The notes beneath the pieces are model-generated. The model was not told the origin of the DNA and searched no databases. It saw only the letters and a program-made list of their open reading frames with translations. A stretch of DNA of 64,000 nucleotides, taken from Pseudomonas sp. RIT409 (lineage in GTDB: Bacteria > Pseudomonadota > Gammaproteobacteria > Pseudomonadales > Pseudomonadaceae). The first letter of the stretch is position 1. Each line of letters starts with the position of its first letter. The DNA lies in contig NZ_QARE02000025.1 in assembly GCF_003052515.2 (NCBI RefSeq), positions 1 through 64,000 of the forward strand. The letters run 5' to 3'. The translations under genes were made by a program, and so were the position numbers. Positions 48,283 through 56,961 of this stretch are shown here, in pieces.

Positions 48283-48726
48283 TCAGGATTTCCCGACCTG
48301 CTTTTCCTTGATTTCAGCCAGTGTCTTGCAGTCGATGCACAGGTCGGCAGTCGGGCGGGCTTCCAGACGGCGCAGGCCGATCTCGATACCGCACGACTCG
48401 CACCACCCATATTCCTCGTCTTCGATCAGTTGCAGCGTCTTGTCGATCTTCTTGATCAACTTGCGCTCACGGTCACGAGCGCGCAGTTCCAGAGCGAATT
48501 CTTCTTCCTGGCTGGCACGGTCGGCCGGGTCGGGAAAGTTGGCTGCCTCGTCCTTCATGTGATCAACGGTGCGGTCGACTTCCTGCATCAGCTCCTGTTT
48601 CCACTTGTTCAGGATCTTGGTGAAGTGAGCTCGCATGGGCGCGCCCATGTACTCCTCGTCCTTCGCCGGAACATAGGGTTCGAAACCGCTGATTTGATTG
48701 CTCTTTTGCTTTTCTTCGGTGGGCAT
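48283..48726 (-). CDS. dksA: DksA transcription factor
   Basis: RNA polymerase secondary-channel factor that works with ppGpp in the stringent response. The 147 residues have the long coiled coil with the tip acidic residues (DPADRAS) and the C4 zinc finger (CESCG and CIDC), so this is the canonical zinc-containing DksA, not DksA2. The start MPTEEKQ has GAGAGG upstream; a GTG/ATG 81 bp further upstream is rejected. Confidence 0.97.
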   Translation of the reverse strand: MPTEEKQKSNQISGFEPYVPAKDEEYMGAPMRAHFTKILNKWKQELMQEVDRTVDHMKDEAANFPDPADRASQEEEFALELRARDRERKLIKKIDKTLQLIEDEEYGWCESCGIEIGLRRLEARPTADLCIDCKTLAEIKEKQVGKS

Positions 48727-49067
48727 GAACGGACCGCCTCTCACTCTTCTAAGCCATTGCGCAGGGTAATGATCCATCGCCGGCGCCCGCCGGCCCTGCG
48801 GCTGCAAGCGGGCGAACTTACCAGATCGAATCGGAGCGCGCCACTCCCGGTTGTCGAGCTTGGCTCTACAACGCGCCCGTGAACTATGACCGCGGCCAAA
48901 GCGCCCGGTTTTATATTATTTTGCAGTGCCATCAGTCTAGTCCTTCGCACAACCCCGTTGGCACTTATGGATCATCGGCGCACTGAGGCGCGGATAGTTC
49001 TGTCGGTCGCAAGACGGTTGAGTAGAATTGTCCTCCTGTTTCGACACTCGTCATAAAAGGAAGACCG
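48727..49067. other. dksA/aminotransferase divergent intergenic region
   Basis: A 341-bp gap between divergent genes. An AT-rich tract at 48911-48925 gives TATAAA on the minus strand and may be the dksA -10. I found no gene, RNA or clear operator. Confidence 0.5.
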
Positions 49068-50240
49068 ATGTCCCAGCCTTACAGTGCGCGCAGTCGCGCC
49101 ATCGAACCTTTTCATGTCATGGCCCTGCTGGCGCGGGCCAATGAATTGCAGGCAGCTGGGCACGATGTGATTCATCTGGAAATCGGCGAGCCGGACTTCA
49201 CCACTGCCGAGCCCATCATCAAAGCCGGGCAAGCGGCATTGGCTGCAGGAAAAACCCGCTATACGGCTGCCCGAGGCCTGCCGGAGTTGCGCGAAGCCAT
49301 CTCCGGCTTTTACCAGCAGCGCTACAGCGTCGACATCGACCCGGGCCGTATTCTGATTACACCAGGAGGCTCCGGTGCCCTGTTGCTGGCTTCAAGCTTG
49401 CTGGTCGACCCAGGTAAACACTGGCTGTTGGCTGACCCGGGTTACCCGTGTAACCGGCATTTCCTCCGTCTGGTCGAGGGCGCGGCGCAACTGGTGCCTG
49501 TCGGGCCGGAAATGCGCTACCAGTTGACGCCGGACCTCGTCGCCCAGTACTGGAATCAAGACAGCGTGGGCGCGCTGGTCGCCTCGCCGGCCAACCCGAC
49601 CGGCACGCTGCTGCACCGTGATGAGCTGGCCGCACTGTCGGCGTCGCTCTCCGCCCGCAAGGGCCATCTGGTGGTGGACGAGATTTACCACGGCCTGACC
49701 TACGGCACTGACGCTGCCAGCGTGCTGGAAGTGGATGACGGGGCGTTCGTGCTGAATAGTTTTTCGAAGTATTTCGGCATGACCGGTTGGCGGCTGGGCT
49801 GGCTGGTAGCGCCTGAGGCGGCGATCGGCGATCTGGAGAAACTCGCGCAAAACCTGTACATCAGTGCGCCGAGCATGGCGCAAAGCGCGGCGTTGGCGTG
49901 CTTCGAGCCTGAGACCCTGGAAATACTCGAACAGCGCCGTGCCGAATTCGGCAAACGCCGGGATTTTCTACTCCCGGCCCTTCGTGAGTTGGGTTTCAAC
50001 ATTGCGGTCGAGCCGCAGGGCGCTTTTTATCTGTATGCCGACATTCGCGCGTTCGGCGGCGATGCGTTTGCGTTCTGTCGCCACTTTCTTGAGACGGAAC
50101 ATGTTGCCTTCACACCCGGCCTGGATTTTGGGCGTCATCAGGCCAGCCATCATGTGCGTTTTGCCTATACCCAAAACATCGAGCGCTTGCAGCAGGCGGT
50201 GGAGCGGATCGTGCGTGGACTGCGCAGCTGGCAAGGCTGA
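49068..50240 (+). CDS. PLP-dependent class I aminotransferase
   Basis: Fold-type I aminotransferase of 390 residues; the PLP lysine is Lys234 (SFSKYFGMTGWR). SPANPTG and the substrate-binding arginine region near the C-terminus (HHVRFAY) are present. The N-terminal CYSARS-like stretch and IEIGEPDF pattern fit the AspC-like subgroup. The amino-acid substrate is not clear from sequence. AAAGGAAG precedes the ATG. The stop overlaps the sfsA start (TGATG), so the two form an operon. Confidence 0.9.
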   Translation: MSQPYSARSRAIEPFHVMALLARANELQAAGHDVIHLEIGEPDFTTAEPIIKAGQAALAAGKTRYTAARGLPELREAISGFYQQRYSVDIDPGRILITPGGSGALLLASSLLVDPGKHWLLADPGYPCNRHFLRLVEGAAQLVPVGPEMRYQLTPDLVAQYWNQDSVGALVASPANPTGTLLHRDELAALSASLSARKGHLVVDEIYHGLTYGTDAASVLEVDDGAFVLNSFSKYFGMTGWRLGWLVAPEAAIGDLEKLAQNLYISAPSMAQSAALACFEPETLEILEQRRAEFGKRRDFLLPALRELGFNIAVEPQGAFYLYADIRAFGGDAFAFCRHFLETEHVAFTPGLDFGRHQASHHVRFAYTQNIERLQQAVERIVRGLRSWQG

Positions 50241-50968
50241 TGCATTTCTCTCCTGAACTTGAAGAGGCGCGCCTGCTCCAGCGCTACAAGCGGTTTCTGG
50301 CCGACGTCGAAACACCCGCTGGCGAGCGGCTGACCATCCACTGTCCCAATACCGGCTCGATGTTGAACTGCATGATGCCCGGAGGGCGTATCTGGTTCAG
50401 CCGCTCCAGCGATCCCAAGCGCAAGCTGCCCGGCACCTGGGAAATCAGCGAAACGCCTCAGGGGCGCTTCGCCTGTGTCAACACGGGGCGTGCCAATAAG
50501 CTGGTCGAGGAAGCGCTGCTGGCCGGCGTGATCACCGAACTGAACGGCTTCACCGGGTTGCGGCGCGAAGTGGCGTACGGTCAGGAAAACAGCCGTGTGG
50601 ATTTTCGGCTGGACTACCCGGATGGCCCGCTCTTTCTCGAAGTCAAAAGCGTCACGCTGGGGTTCGACGCCGATGACGTGGCGGCATTTCCTGACGCCGT
50701 GACGCAGCGCGGCGCCAAGCACCTGCGAGAACTCGCTGCGCTGGCGAGGGACGGCGTGCGCGCCGTGTTGCTGTACTGCGTCAACCTCACGGGTGTCGAG
50801 GCCGTGCGCCCGGCGGAAGAAATCGACGCCGCTTATGTCGTGGCGTTACGCGAAGCGGTCGCGGCAGGCGTCGAGGTGATGGCCTATGGGGTTCAACTGA
50901 CGCCACAAACAGTGCGCGTGGATCGCAGGCTTGCCATTCATTTGACCGACGCCGTGCTTACAGATTGA
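50240..50968 (+). CDS. sfsA: SfsA family nuclease-like protein
   Basis: A 242-residue protein of the SfsA family, first described as a sugar-fermentation stimulator and containing a DNA-binding OB-like N-terminus and a nuclease-like fold (EVKSVTL). Its role in Pseudomonas is unclear. It is coupled to the aminotransferase by a one-base overlap. Its 3' end overlaps the convergent Rieske gene by 11 bp. Confidence 0.93.
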   Translation: MHFSPELEEARLLQRYKRFLADVETPAGERLTIHCPNTGSMLNCMMPGGRIWFSRSSDPKRKLPGTWEISETPQGRFACVNTGRANKLVEEALLAGVITELNGFTGLRREVAYGQENSRVDFRLDYPDGPLFLEVKSVTLGFDADDVAAFPDAVTQRGAKHLRELAALARDGVRAVLLYCVNLTGVEAVRPAEEIDAAYVVALREAVAAGVEVMAYGVQLTPQTVRVDRRLAIHLTDAVLTD

Positions 50969-51314
50969 CCCAGATGCCGTGGGCGTCTTCTCCACAGTCG
51001 ATGGCGCTCAAGGATTCTCCAGCGCAAGGCCCGGCGATGCATTCACCGTTCTCGATCAGAAACAACGCGCCGTGTGTTGCGCATTCGATCAAGCTGGCGC
51101 TGGCGTCGAGAAACCGGTTCGGCTGCCATTCCAATTTCACGCCACGGTGAGGGCAGCGGTTTCGATAGACGTACACGCGCCCGGCACGCCGCACCGCCAG
51201 TAATGAATCTCCATCGATTTCAAAACCTCGACTCGTGCCTTCCCGCAGTTCGCTTCTTTTGCAGAGGTATTTCAGCGGAATCTCCTTCGCGCTTGACGTG
51301 TAAATGCAAGTCAT
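50958..51314 (-). CDS. Rieske [2Fe-2S] ferredoxin-like protein
   Basis: A small single-domain Rieske protein with the cluster ligands CPHRG (Cys-x-His) and CATHG (Cys-x-x-His). It is probably an electron carrier for a reductase or dioxygenase; the partner is not in the window. The start is uncertain. The ATG at 51314 has no RBS and overlaps a Fur-like box. A strong AAGGAG lies at 51282-51287, six bases before an in-frame CTG at 51275, which would give a 105-residue protein beginning LKYLCKRS. Confidence 0.85.
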   Translation of the reverse strand: MTCIYTSSAKEIPLKYLCKRSELREGTSRGFEIDGDSLLAVRRAGRVYVYRNRCPHRGVKLEWQPNRFLDASASLIECATHGALFLIENGECIAGPCAGESLSAIDCGEDAHGIWVNL

Positions 51315-51320
51315 TATCAA
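51293..51320 (+). promoter_or_regulatory. Fur-box promoter of the haem transporter operon
   Basis: TTGACG (51293-51298) and TATCAA (51315-51320) are 16 bp apart. A Fur-like 19-mer (51300-51318) overlaps both and matches 14 of 19 consensus bases, with the right half ATCATTATC nearly intact (tcattatc). It lies about 110 bp before the haem-binding protein gene, so iron should repress the operon. Confidence 0.7.
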
Positions 51321-51431
51321 ATAGGCCGGCTGTCATGTGACTGAGTCTGACAGCTCTTCCAATTTCGCGTCGATGCCGTCCCTCTCGCTGGCACTTCATC
51401 GTCGAGCCGCACCCTGTATAAGGACGTTTTC

Positions 51432-52310
51432 ATGCGCTTCATCGTCGGGCTCGCCGCGCTGCTGATCGCACTTTCACTTTCCCCTGGTGTGCTGGCCGAG
51501 TCGCAACCTCCCCAACGCTGGGTCAGTGCCGGAGGGGCGCTGACGGAGTGGGTCGTGGCACTAGGCGGTCAATCGCGTCTGGTGGGTATCGACACCACCA
51601 GCCAGCATCCTGCCACGCTTAAAGCGCTGCCGAGCATCGGTTATCAACGCCAGTTGTCGTCGGAAGGGATACTGAGCCTGCGTCCGGATATTCTTGTTGG
51701 CACCGAAGAAATGGGGCCTCCCCCCGTGCTGGAGCAGTTGCGCGCGGCGGGCGTGCGCGTTGAGGTTCTTTCGGCGACCGCTGACACTTCGGCGCTTCGC
51801 AGCAATTTGCACACCCTAGGGAGATTGCTCGGTGAGGAAAACCAAGCGCGAGAACTGAGTGAGCATTATGCCCAGCAGTTGGATGAGCAGCACCGGTGGG
51901 TGGAGCAGGCCCAGCATCGGCAACCCGCTCCCGGCGTCCTGTTGCTGGTCAGTCACGCCGGTTCGCGGCCGATGGTCGCCGGGCTTGGCACGGTAGGCGA
52001 TTGGTTGATCAAGCAGGCGGGCGGACGCAATCTGGCGACCCACACGGGCTACAAAATTCTCTCCACGGAGGTGATGGCGGGTTTGGAGCCTGAAGTCCTG
52101 GTGATCACTGATCGCATGCAAGGCAACGCTTCGCCCCCGACTGCTTTATTCAAGGAGAACCCGCTATTGGCCGCTACCCCTGCAGCGCGCAATAAACGTG
52201 TGGTCGAGGTCGATCCGACATTGCTGGTGGGCGGGCTCGGGCCTCGGTTGCCTGATGCCATGAAAACGCTGTCCGAAGCTTTCTATACCAAGGGCACTCA
52301 GGCCCAATGA
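51432..52310 (+). CDS. phuT: Haem ABC transporter substrate-binding protein
   Basis: Periplasmic protein of 292 residues with a signal peptide (cleavage near residue 22, VLAES). It is a class III binding protein (two lobes with a helical hinge), and the order binding protein, permease, ATPase is that of PhuTUV/HmuTUV. It delivers haem to the permease. The stop overlaps the next gene by 4 bp. Neither the receptor (phuR) nor the haem chaperone (phuS) is in the window. Confidence 0.9.
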   Translation: MRFIVGLAALLIALSLSPGVLAESQPPQRWVSAGGALTEWVVALGGQSRLVGIDTTSQHPATLKALPSIGYQRQLSSEGILSLRPDILVGTEEMGPPPVLEQLRAAGVRVEVLSATADTSALRSNLHTLGRLLGEENQARELSEHYAQQLDEQHRWVEQAQHRQPAPGVLLLVSHAGSRPMVAGLGTVGDWLIKQAGGRNLATHTGYKILSTEVMAGLEPEVLVITDRMQGNASPPTALFKENPLLAATPAARNKRVVEVDPTLLVGGLGPRLPDAMKTLSEAFYTKGTQAQ

Positions 52311-53344
52311 AGAAGGTTCTTTCGCCGCCCACGCTGATCACTTTTCTGATAGGGGCATGCCTGTTGGCGGTCTGGATGTCCTTGGCGCTCGGTCCTGTCA
52401 CTCTGCCGCCAGGCGATACGCTGCGCGCCGGCCTGCACTTGCTGGGCCTGCCGGTGGCCGAGGATGGTCTGCAACAGGCTGAGCTGATTCTCGGCCAGAT
52501 CCGCCTTCCCCGAACGTTGCTGGGGCTGGCTGTGGGCGCTATCTTGGCGCTCTCTGGCGTGGCGATGCAGGGGCTTTTCCGGAATCCGCTTGCCGATCCG
52601 GGACTGGTGGGCGTTTCCAGTGGCGCAGCGCTGGGGGCGGCGGTGGCGATTGTCTCCAGTGCCTGGCTGGGCGGGTTACCTGAGTGGCTGGCGCCTTACC
52701 TGCTGTCGATCGCAGCGTTCGGTGGCGGTTTGATCGTGACAGGCATTGTTTACCGGCTGGGGCAGCGCGACGGGCAGACCAGCGTCGGTGTCATGCTCTT
52801 GGCGGGGGTGGCGATGACGGCGCTGGCCGGTTCTATCATCGGCTTGTTTTCGTATCTGGCGGACGATGCCACGTTGCGTACGCTGACCTTCTGGAACCTC
52901 GGTACGCTCAACGGCGCCAGCTACGCGAGGGTCTGGCCACTGTTAGTGGTCTGCTTGCTGGTTGTTCTGTGGCTACCACGCCGCGCCAAGGCGTTGAACG
53001 CGCTGCTGCTCGGCGAATCGGAAGCTCGCCATTTAGGCATCGAGGTCGAGAGGCTCAAGGGCGAACTGGTGTTATGCATCGCGTTGGGGGTAGGCGCCGC
53101 TGTGGCGGCGGCGGGTTTGATCGGCTTCGTGGGCTTGATCGTCCCCCACCTGATTCGTCTGGTGGTCGGCCCTGACCATAGGGTGCTACTGCCCGCTTCG
53201 GCGCTGGCGGGCGCAAGCCTGCTGTTGTTGGCAGACGTCTTCGCCCGGCTGGTGCTGGCCCCGGCAGAACTACCGATCGGCATCGTGACAGCCTTCATCG
53301 GCGCGCCGTTTTTCCTTTTCTTGCTGGTGCGAGGTCGTCCGTGA
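52307..53344 (+). CDS. phuU: Haem ABC transporter permease
   Basis: FecCD/BtuC-type permease, 345 residues, about ten membrane helices. The family segment LPRTLLGLAVGA-ALSGVAMQG and the GLVGVSSGA loop are visible, as is the ATPase-contact region FVGLIVPHLIR. The ATG overlaps the phuT stop (ATGA) and the gene ends overlapping phuV. Confidence 0.92.
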   Translation: MKKVLSPPTLITFLIGACLLAVWMSLALGPVTLPPGDTLRAGLHLLGLPVAEDGLQQAELILGQIRLPRTLLGLAVGAILALSGVAMQGLFRNPLADPGLVGVSSGAALGAAVAIVSSAWLGGLPEWLAPYLLSIAAFGGGLIVTGIVYRLGQRDGQTSVGVMLLAGVAMTALAGSIIGLFSYLADDATLRTLTFWNLGTLNGASYARVWPLLVVCLLVVLWLPRRAKALNALLLGESEARHLGIEVERLKGELVLCIALGVGAAVAAAGLIGFVGLIVPHLIRLVVGPDHRVLLPASALAGASLLLLADVFARLVLAPAELPIGIVTAFIGAPFFLFLLVRGRP

Positions 53345-54111
53345 TGATGCAAGTCGATGCACTCAGCATTCACCGTAATGGCACCTGTGTGTTGAGCGAT
53401 ATCAGCCTGACACTTCAACCACGGCAGGTGCTGGGTGTTTTAGGACCGAACGGTGCTGGCAAGAGCACGCTGCTAGGCGCATTGTGTGGGGAATTGAAAG
53501 CGACGCACGGGCAGCCTTGGCTGGATGGGCAGCCGCTTTCATCCTGGTCGGCCCAGGCCAGGGCGACACGTTTGGCGGTCTTGCCGCAGAGTTCATCCTT
53601 GAGTTTCGGTTTTGACGTCAGAGAAATCGTGGCGATGGGCCGGTTGCCCCATGGCAGCGGTCGCGATCGTGACGCTGAAATCGTTCAGGCTGCCCTTGAA
53701 GCGGCTGACGCGTCGCACCTTCAAGGACGCAGCTACCTCGCGCTGTCGGGCGGGGAACGTCAGCGCGTGCATCTGGCCAGGGTGTTGGCGCAAGTGTGGT
53801 CAGGGGAGGGCGGGCAGACGCTGCTGTTGGATGAACCCACTTCGATGCTCGACCCGCTGCATCAGCACACCTTGTTGCAAGCGGTACGCGGGTTTGCTGA
53901 CCGAGGCGGGGCGGTGATGGTGATTCTGCATGATCTGAACCTGGCTGCCCGGTATTGTGACCGACTGATGCTGCTCCAGGCCGGGCGCACCTACGTGTCC
54001 GGTACCCCGGATGACGTGCTGACCCCAGACGCACTGCAAGCGGTATTTGGCCTCGAAGTGTTGGTACGGCCCCACCCCGAGCGGGGGTATCCGTTGATCA
54101 TTGCGCGCTGA
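53341..54111 (+). CDS. phuV: Haem ABC transporter ATPase
   Basis: A 256-residue ATPase with Walker A (GPNGAGKST), the signature LSGGERQR and Walker B (LLLDEPTSMLD). It pairs with the permease upstream, which it overlaps by 4 bp. GTG at 53341 or ATG at 53344 may be the start. Confidence 0.92.
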   Translation: MMMQVDALSIHRNGTCVLSDISLTLQPRQVLGVLGPNGAGKSTLLGALCGELKATHGQPWLDGQPLSSWSAQARATRLAVLPQSSSLSFGFDVREIVAMGRLPHGSGRDRDAEIVQAALEAADASHLQGRSYLALSGGERQRVHLARVLAQVWSGEGGQTLLLDEPTSMLDPLHQHTLLQAVRGFADRGGAVMVILHDLNLAARYCDRLMLLQAGRTYVSGTPDDVLTPDALQAVFGLEVLVRPHPERGYPLIIAR

Positions 54112-54237
54112 CCAAGGCGCGTGTGACGTTATCTGCTGATCGGGTAGCCGTTGTGGTTTTCGCCGCCAGCCGCCTCAGATGTTGCCACTTCTACCATCCT
54201 GGCAACGCCCAAAAGGTCATAAGCATGTAGGGCTTGC

Positions 54238-55014
54238 ATGATTCAGGATTTGAGCAACGGAAAGACACTGACAACCCAACAGCTGATCAGCCGCCTGGTC
54301 ATTGCCCCGCGCGTTCTGGTGGGTGAGCAGCACGACAACCCCAACCACCCTGCTCTGGCGCTGTGGCTGCTGCAGGCGTTGAGTGACCAGCGACCTCAGG
54401 GCAGTCTGTTGCTTGAAATGCTGACCCCGGAACAGCAATCGAAGGTCGACTCCATTCAGCGTCAGATCCGACAAGGTCGATACCCAACCGATGTGCAGGC
54501 CGAGCTGGACTGGCAAATCGGCTGGGACTGGACTTTTTACGGGCCGATAATGCGCTTCGCCCTGGCTCAGCCCTACCCGGTGCTGGCAGCCAATCTGGCT
54601 GCCCATGAGGTGGCGGCGATCTATCATCAGCGCCTGGCTCTCGGTGGCGTTCTCTCTACGTCCGCTTCCGAAGATGCCGCATTGCTGGCGCAGGTGCGTG
54701 AATCCAATGGTGGCTTGTTGCAGGATGCTTTCCCCGCCATCTTGGCCATTCACCTACAACGGAACCGGCGAATGGCGCAGCGCGTGTTCGAAGCTCCCAC
54801 ACCCGTGCTCTTGCTCGCTGGCAGTGATCAGGTGAGAAAGGATTCGGGAGTGCCTTTGCACATCGCAGATTTGAGCGTTGCCGAAAAGCCTGTTGTGTTG
54901 TTGTTCGCCCGGGCGGGGACTGTGATCGAGCCTGGCAGCACCGATTTCGTCTGGTATACGCCGGCATCGCCCGAGCATGATGGCTGCGCGCCTATGCGAA
55001 TGCCTTCTCGCTGA
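54238..55014 (+). CDS. ChaN-like haem uptake protein lacking a signal peptide
   Basis: A 258-residue ChaN/DUF399 family protein (PhuW-like), with the characteristic VGEQHDNPNHP and a DLS/ADLSVAEKPV tail. Relatives are outer-membrane lipoproteins that bind haem. Here the ORF begins right at the conserved core, and an in-frame TAA at 54220 excludes an N-terminal lipoprotein signal in this frame. Either the protein stays in the cytoplasm or the 5' end has been lost or frameshifted. It lies 126 bp after phuV. Confidence 0.8.
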   Translation: MIQDLSNGKTLTTQQLISRLVIAPRVLVGEQHDNPNHPALALWLLQALSDQRPQGSLLLEMLTPEQQSKVDSIQRQIRQGRYPTDVQAELDWQIGWDWTFYGPIMRFALAQPYPVLAANLAAHEVAAIYHQRLALGGVLSTSASEDAALLAQVRESNGGLLQDAFPAILAIHLQRNRRMAQRVFEAPTPVLLLAGSDQVRKDSGVPLHIADLSVAEKPVVLLFARAGTVIEPGSTDFVWYTPASPEHDGCAPMRMPSR

Positions 55015-55160
55015 TAATCCCGGACTTGTCGCAGGCAAAGTCCGACAGACCTCTCTGATAGTCGCGTAAGTTCGCTCTCGGACGTCTTTATGAGGCCCCG
55101 CACGGTCTCGCCCTGCCTTATTGTCGCTCCCCGACATCGCCGGGTATCGAGGAGCTGGAT

Positions 55161-55922
55161 ATGAGCAGGGTGTTCGAAAGCAATGAAGAGGTGGCGCAGA
55201 AGGCGCTTGGACTCCTGGAGCTGACGTCATTGAACGCCGACGACAGCGATGACCGCATCATCGCACTGTGTGAGCGAGCGTTGACTCCCCTTGGAAATGT
55301 CGCCGGTGTCTGCGTGTCGTCGCGCTTTTCCGGTTTGGCGCGCAGAACGCTCGATGCGCTGCAGGCCCGAGAAGTGAAGGTCGTTGCTGCGGTGAATTTT
55401 CCAACGGCCGGCGCGTCGATCTCGACGGCTGAGTCGGAAATTCAGTCGGTGCTGCAAATGGGGGTCGATGAGGTCGATCTGCTGTATCCCTTTCATGCAC
55501 AACTCGCGGGAAACAAGCAGATCGGGGGCGAAATGATTGCCGCCGCGAAGGCTCTGTGCGAACAGCGCGCGACGTTGACGGTGACACTGGAAACCGGGGT
55601 CTTGCGTGATCCGCAAATCATCCATGATGTCTGCCGCATGGCGATTCGGGCGGGGGCGGACTTTCTCAAGACCACTGCGGGTAAGCAGATAGCGGGCACA
55701 ACGCCCCAGGCTGCGCGAATACTCATCGAAGCCGTTGCGGAAATGGGTTCACACGTGGGCGTGAAGGCTTCCGGAAATGTCCGTACTTTGGATGAAGCCC
55801 GCATTTACCTGAGCATGGCCGAGGCGCGTTTTGGCCCCGCCTGGTTGCAGCCGGAGCGGATGCGATTGGGTGGCAACAGTCTGCTGGACGACCTGCTCGC
55901 CCATTTGGGTGTTCGCTCGTAA
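55161..55922 (+). CDS. deoC: Deoxyribose-phosphate aldolase
   Basis: Splits deoxyribose-5-phosphate to acetaldehyde and glyceraldehyde-3-phosphate. The 253-residue TIM barrel has the Schiff-base lysine Lys170 (DFLKTTAGK), the second lysine Lys202 (GVKASGNVRT) and the acidic residue in MGVDEVD. It stands alone here, without other deo genes. A GAGGAGCTGGAT region precedes the ATG. Confidence 0.93.
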   Translation: MSRVFESNEEVAQKALGLLELTSLNADDSDDRIIALCERALTPLGNVAGVCVSSRFSGLARRTLDALQAREVKVVAAVNFPTAGASISTAESEIQSVLQMGVDEVDLLYPFHAQLAGNKQIGGEMIAAAKALCEQRATLTVTLETGVLRDPQIIHDVCRMAIRAGADFLKTTAGKQIAGTTPQAARILIEAVAEMGSHVGVKASGNVRTLDEARIYLSMAEARFGPAWLQPERMRLGGNSLLDDLLAHLGVRS

Positions 55923-55943
55923 GCGGATCGAAAATCTTCGGCC

Positions 55944-56057
55944 AAAAAAAGACCCGGCAAAAGCCGGGTCAAAAACCGTGATTAGCCTGATGAGGAGATA
56001 ATCTGAGAGTCCGAACCAAGGAGCCTTTCAGGTTACCAGCCAGTCTCGCGACCGGAT
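55944..56057 (-). ncRNA. prrF: PrrF-type Fur-repressed small RNA
   Basis: About 114 nt on the minus strand. The 5' stem starts near GGTCGCGAGAC (with GTCTC-CGACC-type pairing), the middle holds the conserved single-stranded core (agattatctcctcatcagg on the minus strand, 55984-56002) and a terminator follows (GACCCGGC-TTTT-GCCGGGTC plus seven T, 55945-55971). This is the layout of Pseudomonas PrrF, which pairs with mRNAs of iron-using proteins such as sodB and is repressed by Fur with iron. The promoter and Fur box fit. The 5' end is inferred. Confidence 0.9.
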
Positions 56058-56059
56058 GT

Positions 56060-56091
56060 GATAATCATAGTGATTCTCATTTGTAAGTCAA
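56060..56091 (-). promoter_or_regulatory. prrF promoter with overlapping Fur box
   Basis: On the minus strand TTGACT (56091-56086) and TATGAT (56069-56064) are 16 bp apart. The plus-strand 19-mer GATAATCATAGTGATTCTC (56060-56078) matches 15 of 19 Fur consensus bases and covers the -10. Transcription would start near 56057. Confidence 0.88.
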
Positions 56092-56104
56092 CAGGCTGCT
56101 TGGA

Positions 56105-56401
56105 CTATTTTGCAGCGTTGTCGATCTGCGGTTCTTCGCGCTCGCGGTCCAGGCTGAGCAGTTCCTGATTGAGCGCGTGTTTCAGCTCCGGGGGGAGTTC
56201 ACACCAATGTCGCCCGCGAAGTGCACCCTCTAGCGCATACAGAAGCGTTCGTGACGCGTGGAAACCGCGGCTTTTCACCGCGTTGTAGGCACGGATCGCG
56301 CCCAGCCGTCGCAGATCGGCGGTGCTGTGAATGCCGGCGGCGTGAAGCCATTGGGTCGATGTCTTACCCAGGTTTTTCAAGCTCAACAGTTCGTCTTCCA
56401 T
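56105..56401 (-). CDS. TfoX C-terminal domain protein
   Basis: A 98-residue protein consisting of a TfoX C-terminal (helix-hairpin-helix-like) domain: LKNLGKTSTQWLHAAGI and the following helix. It lacks the N-terminal TfoX domain, so a role in competence is not implied. It lies just upstream of prrF on the same strand, and read-through into prrF is possible. The ATG is preceded by GGAGGCGCC (AGGAGG on the minus strand). Confidence 0.85.
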   Translation of the reverse strand: MEDELLSLKNLGKTSTQWLHAAGIHSTADLRRLGAIRAYNAVKSRGFHASRTLLYALEGALRGRHWCELPPELKHALNQELLSLDREREEPQIDNAAK

Positions 56402-56585
56402 GGCGCCTCCTGGCGGGTCGTTCTCCTGATGTCAAACCTCCTGAGCTGATCGGAACTGCGGATTCAACCCCACTTAACAAGCGTAGTTGCACGTCAGCCC
56501 GCCCCGCGGGCAGTTGCAGGAAAGCGGTCGACGGCCTGCCGGACGGTAGCTTCGAACGAGGGGCTTCGAATGGCGCCCTGTCAGA

Positions 56586-56930
56586 TCAACGGGTGCGGTA
56601 ACGCAGACGCGTGCCGAAATTGACCGACATGAGAATTTCGTCGGCACTCAATTCAGGTGGGAAATAGGCGCCGGATATCTGCGCATGGGCAATGCTGGCA
56701 CCTTCGAGGGAAGCGTTGCGGAAGTCGACGCCGCGCAGGTCCGCCGACCGGAAATAGGCGTCGGTGAAATCCACTTCATCGGCGTTCAGGTCACGCAGGT
56801 CCAACCCTCGGAAGTCGCCACCTGCCAGGTCGATTGGGCCGTTCTTTGGCCGCTGGAGGTTGAAGGCGGTCACGTCATCTTTTCGCAGCAAGGCGAAGAG
56901 CGGCGAGTCGAGCTGCTTGGGCTGGTTCAT
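56586..56930 (-). CDS. Pentapeptide-repeat protein
   Basis: A 114-residue cytoplasmic protein; residues 50-95 have about nine A(D/N)LxX pentapeptides (DLRDLNADEVDF and so on) that form a right-handed quadrilateral helix. No ligand is known. The start MNQPKQLD is chosen; an ATG 75 bp earlier falls inside the promoter dyad. Confidence 0.85.
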   Translation of the reverse strand: MNQPKQLDSPLFALLRKDDVTAFNLQRPKNGPIDLAGGDFRGLDLRDLNADEVDFTDAYFRSADLRGVDFRNASLEGASIAHAQISGAYFPPELSADEILMSVNFGTRLRYRTR

Positions 56931-56961
56931 TATGGCGTCACCTTGTTGGAATTCTGACGCC

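Noticed and set aside
55952..55971. Hairpin after deoC taken as the deoC terminator.
   Set aside because: On the plus strand no U-run follows; the T-run is on the minus strand, so it terminates PrrF.
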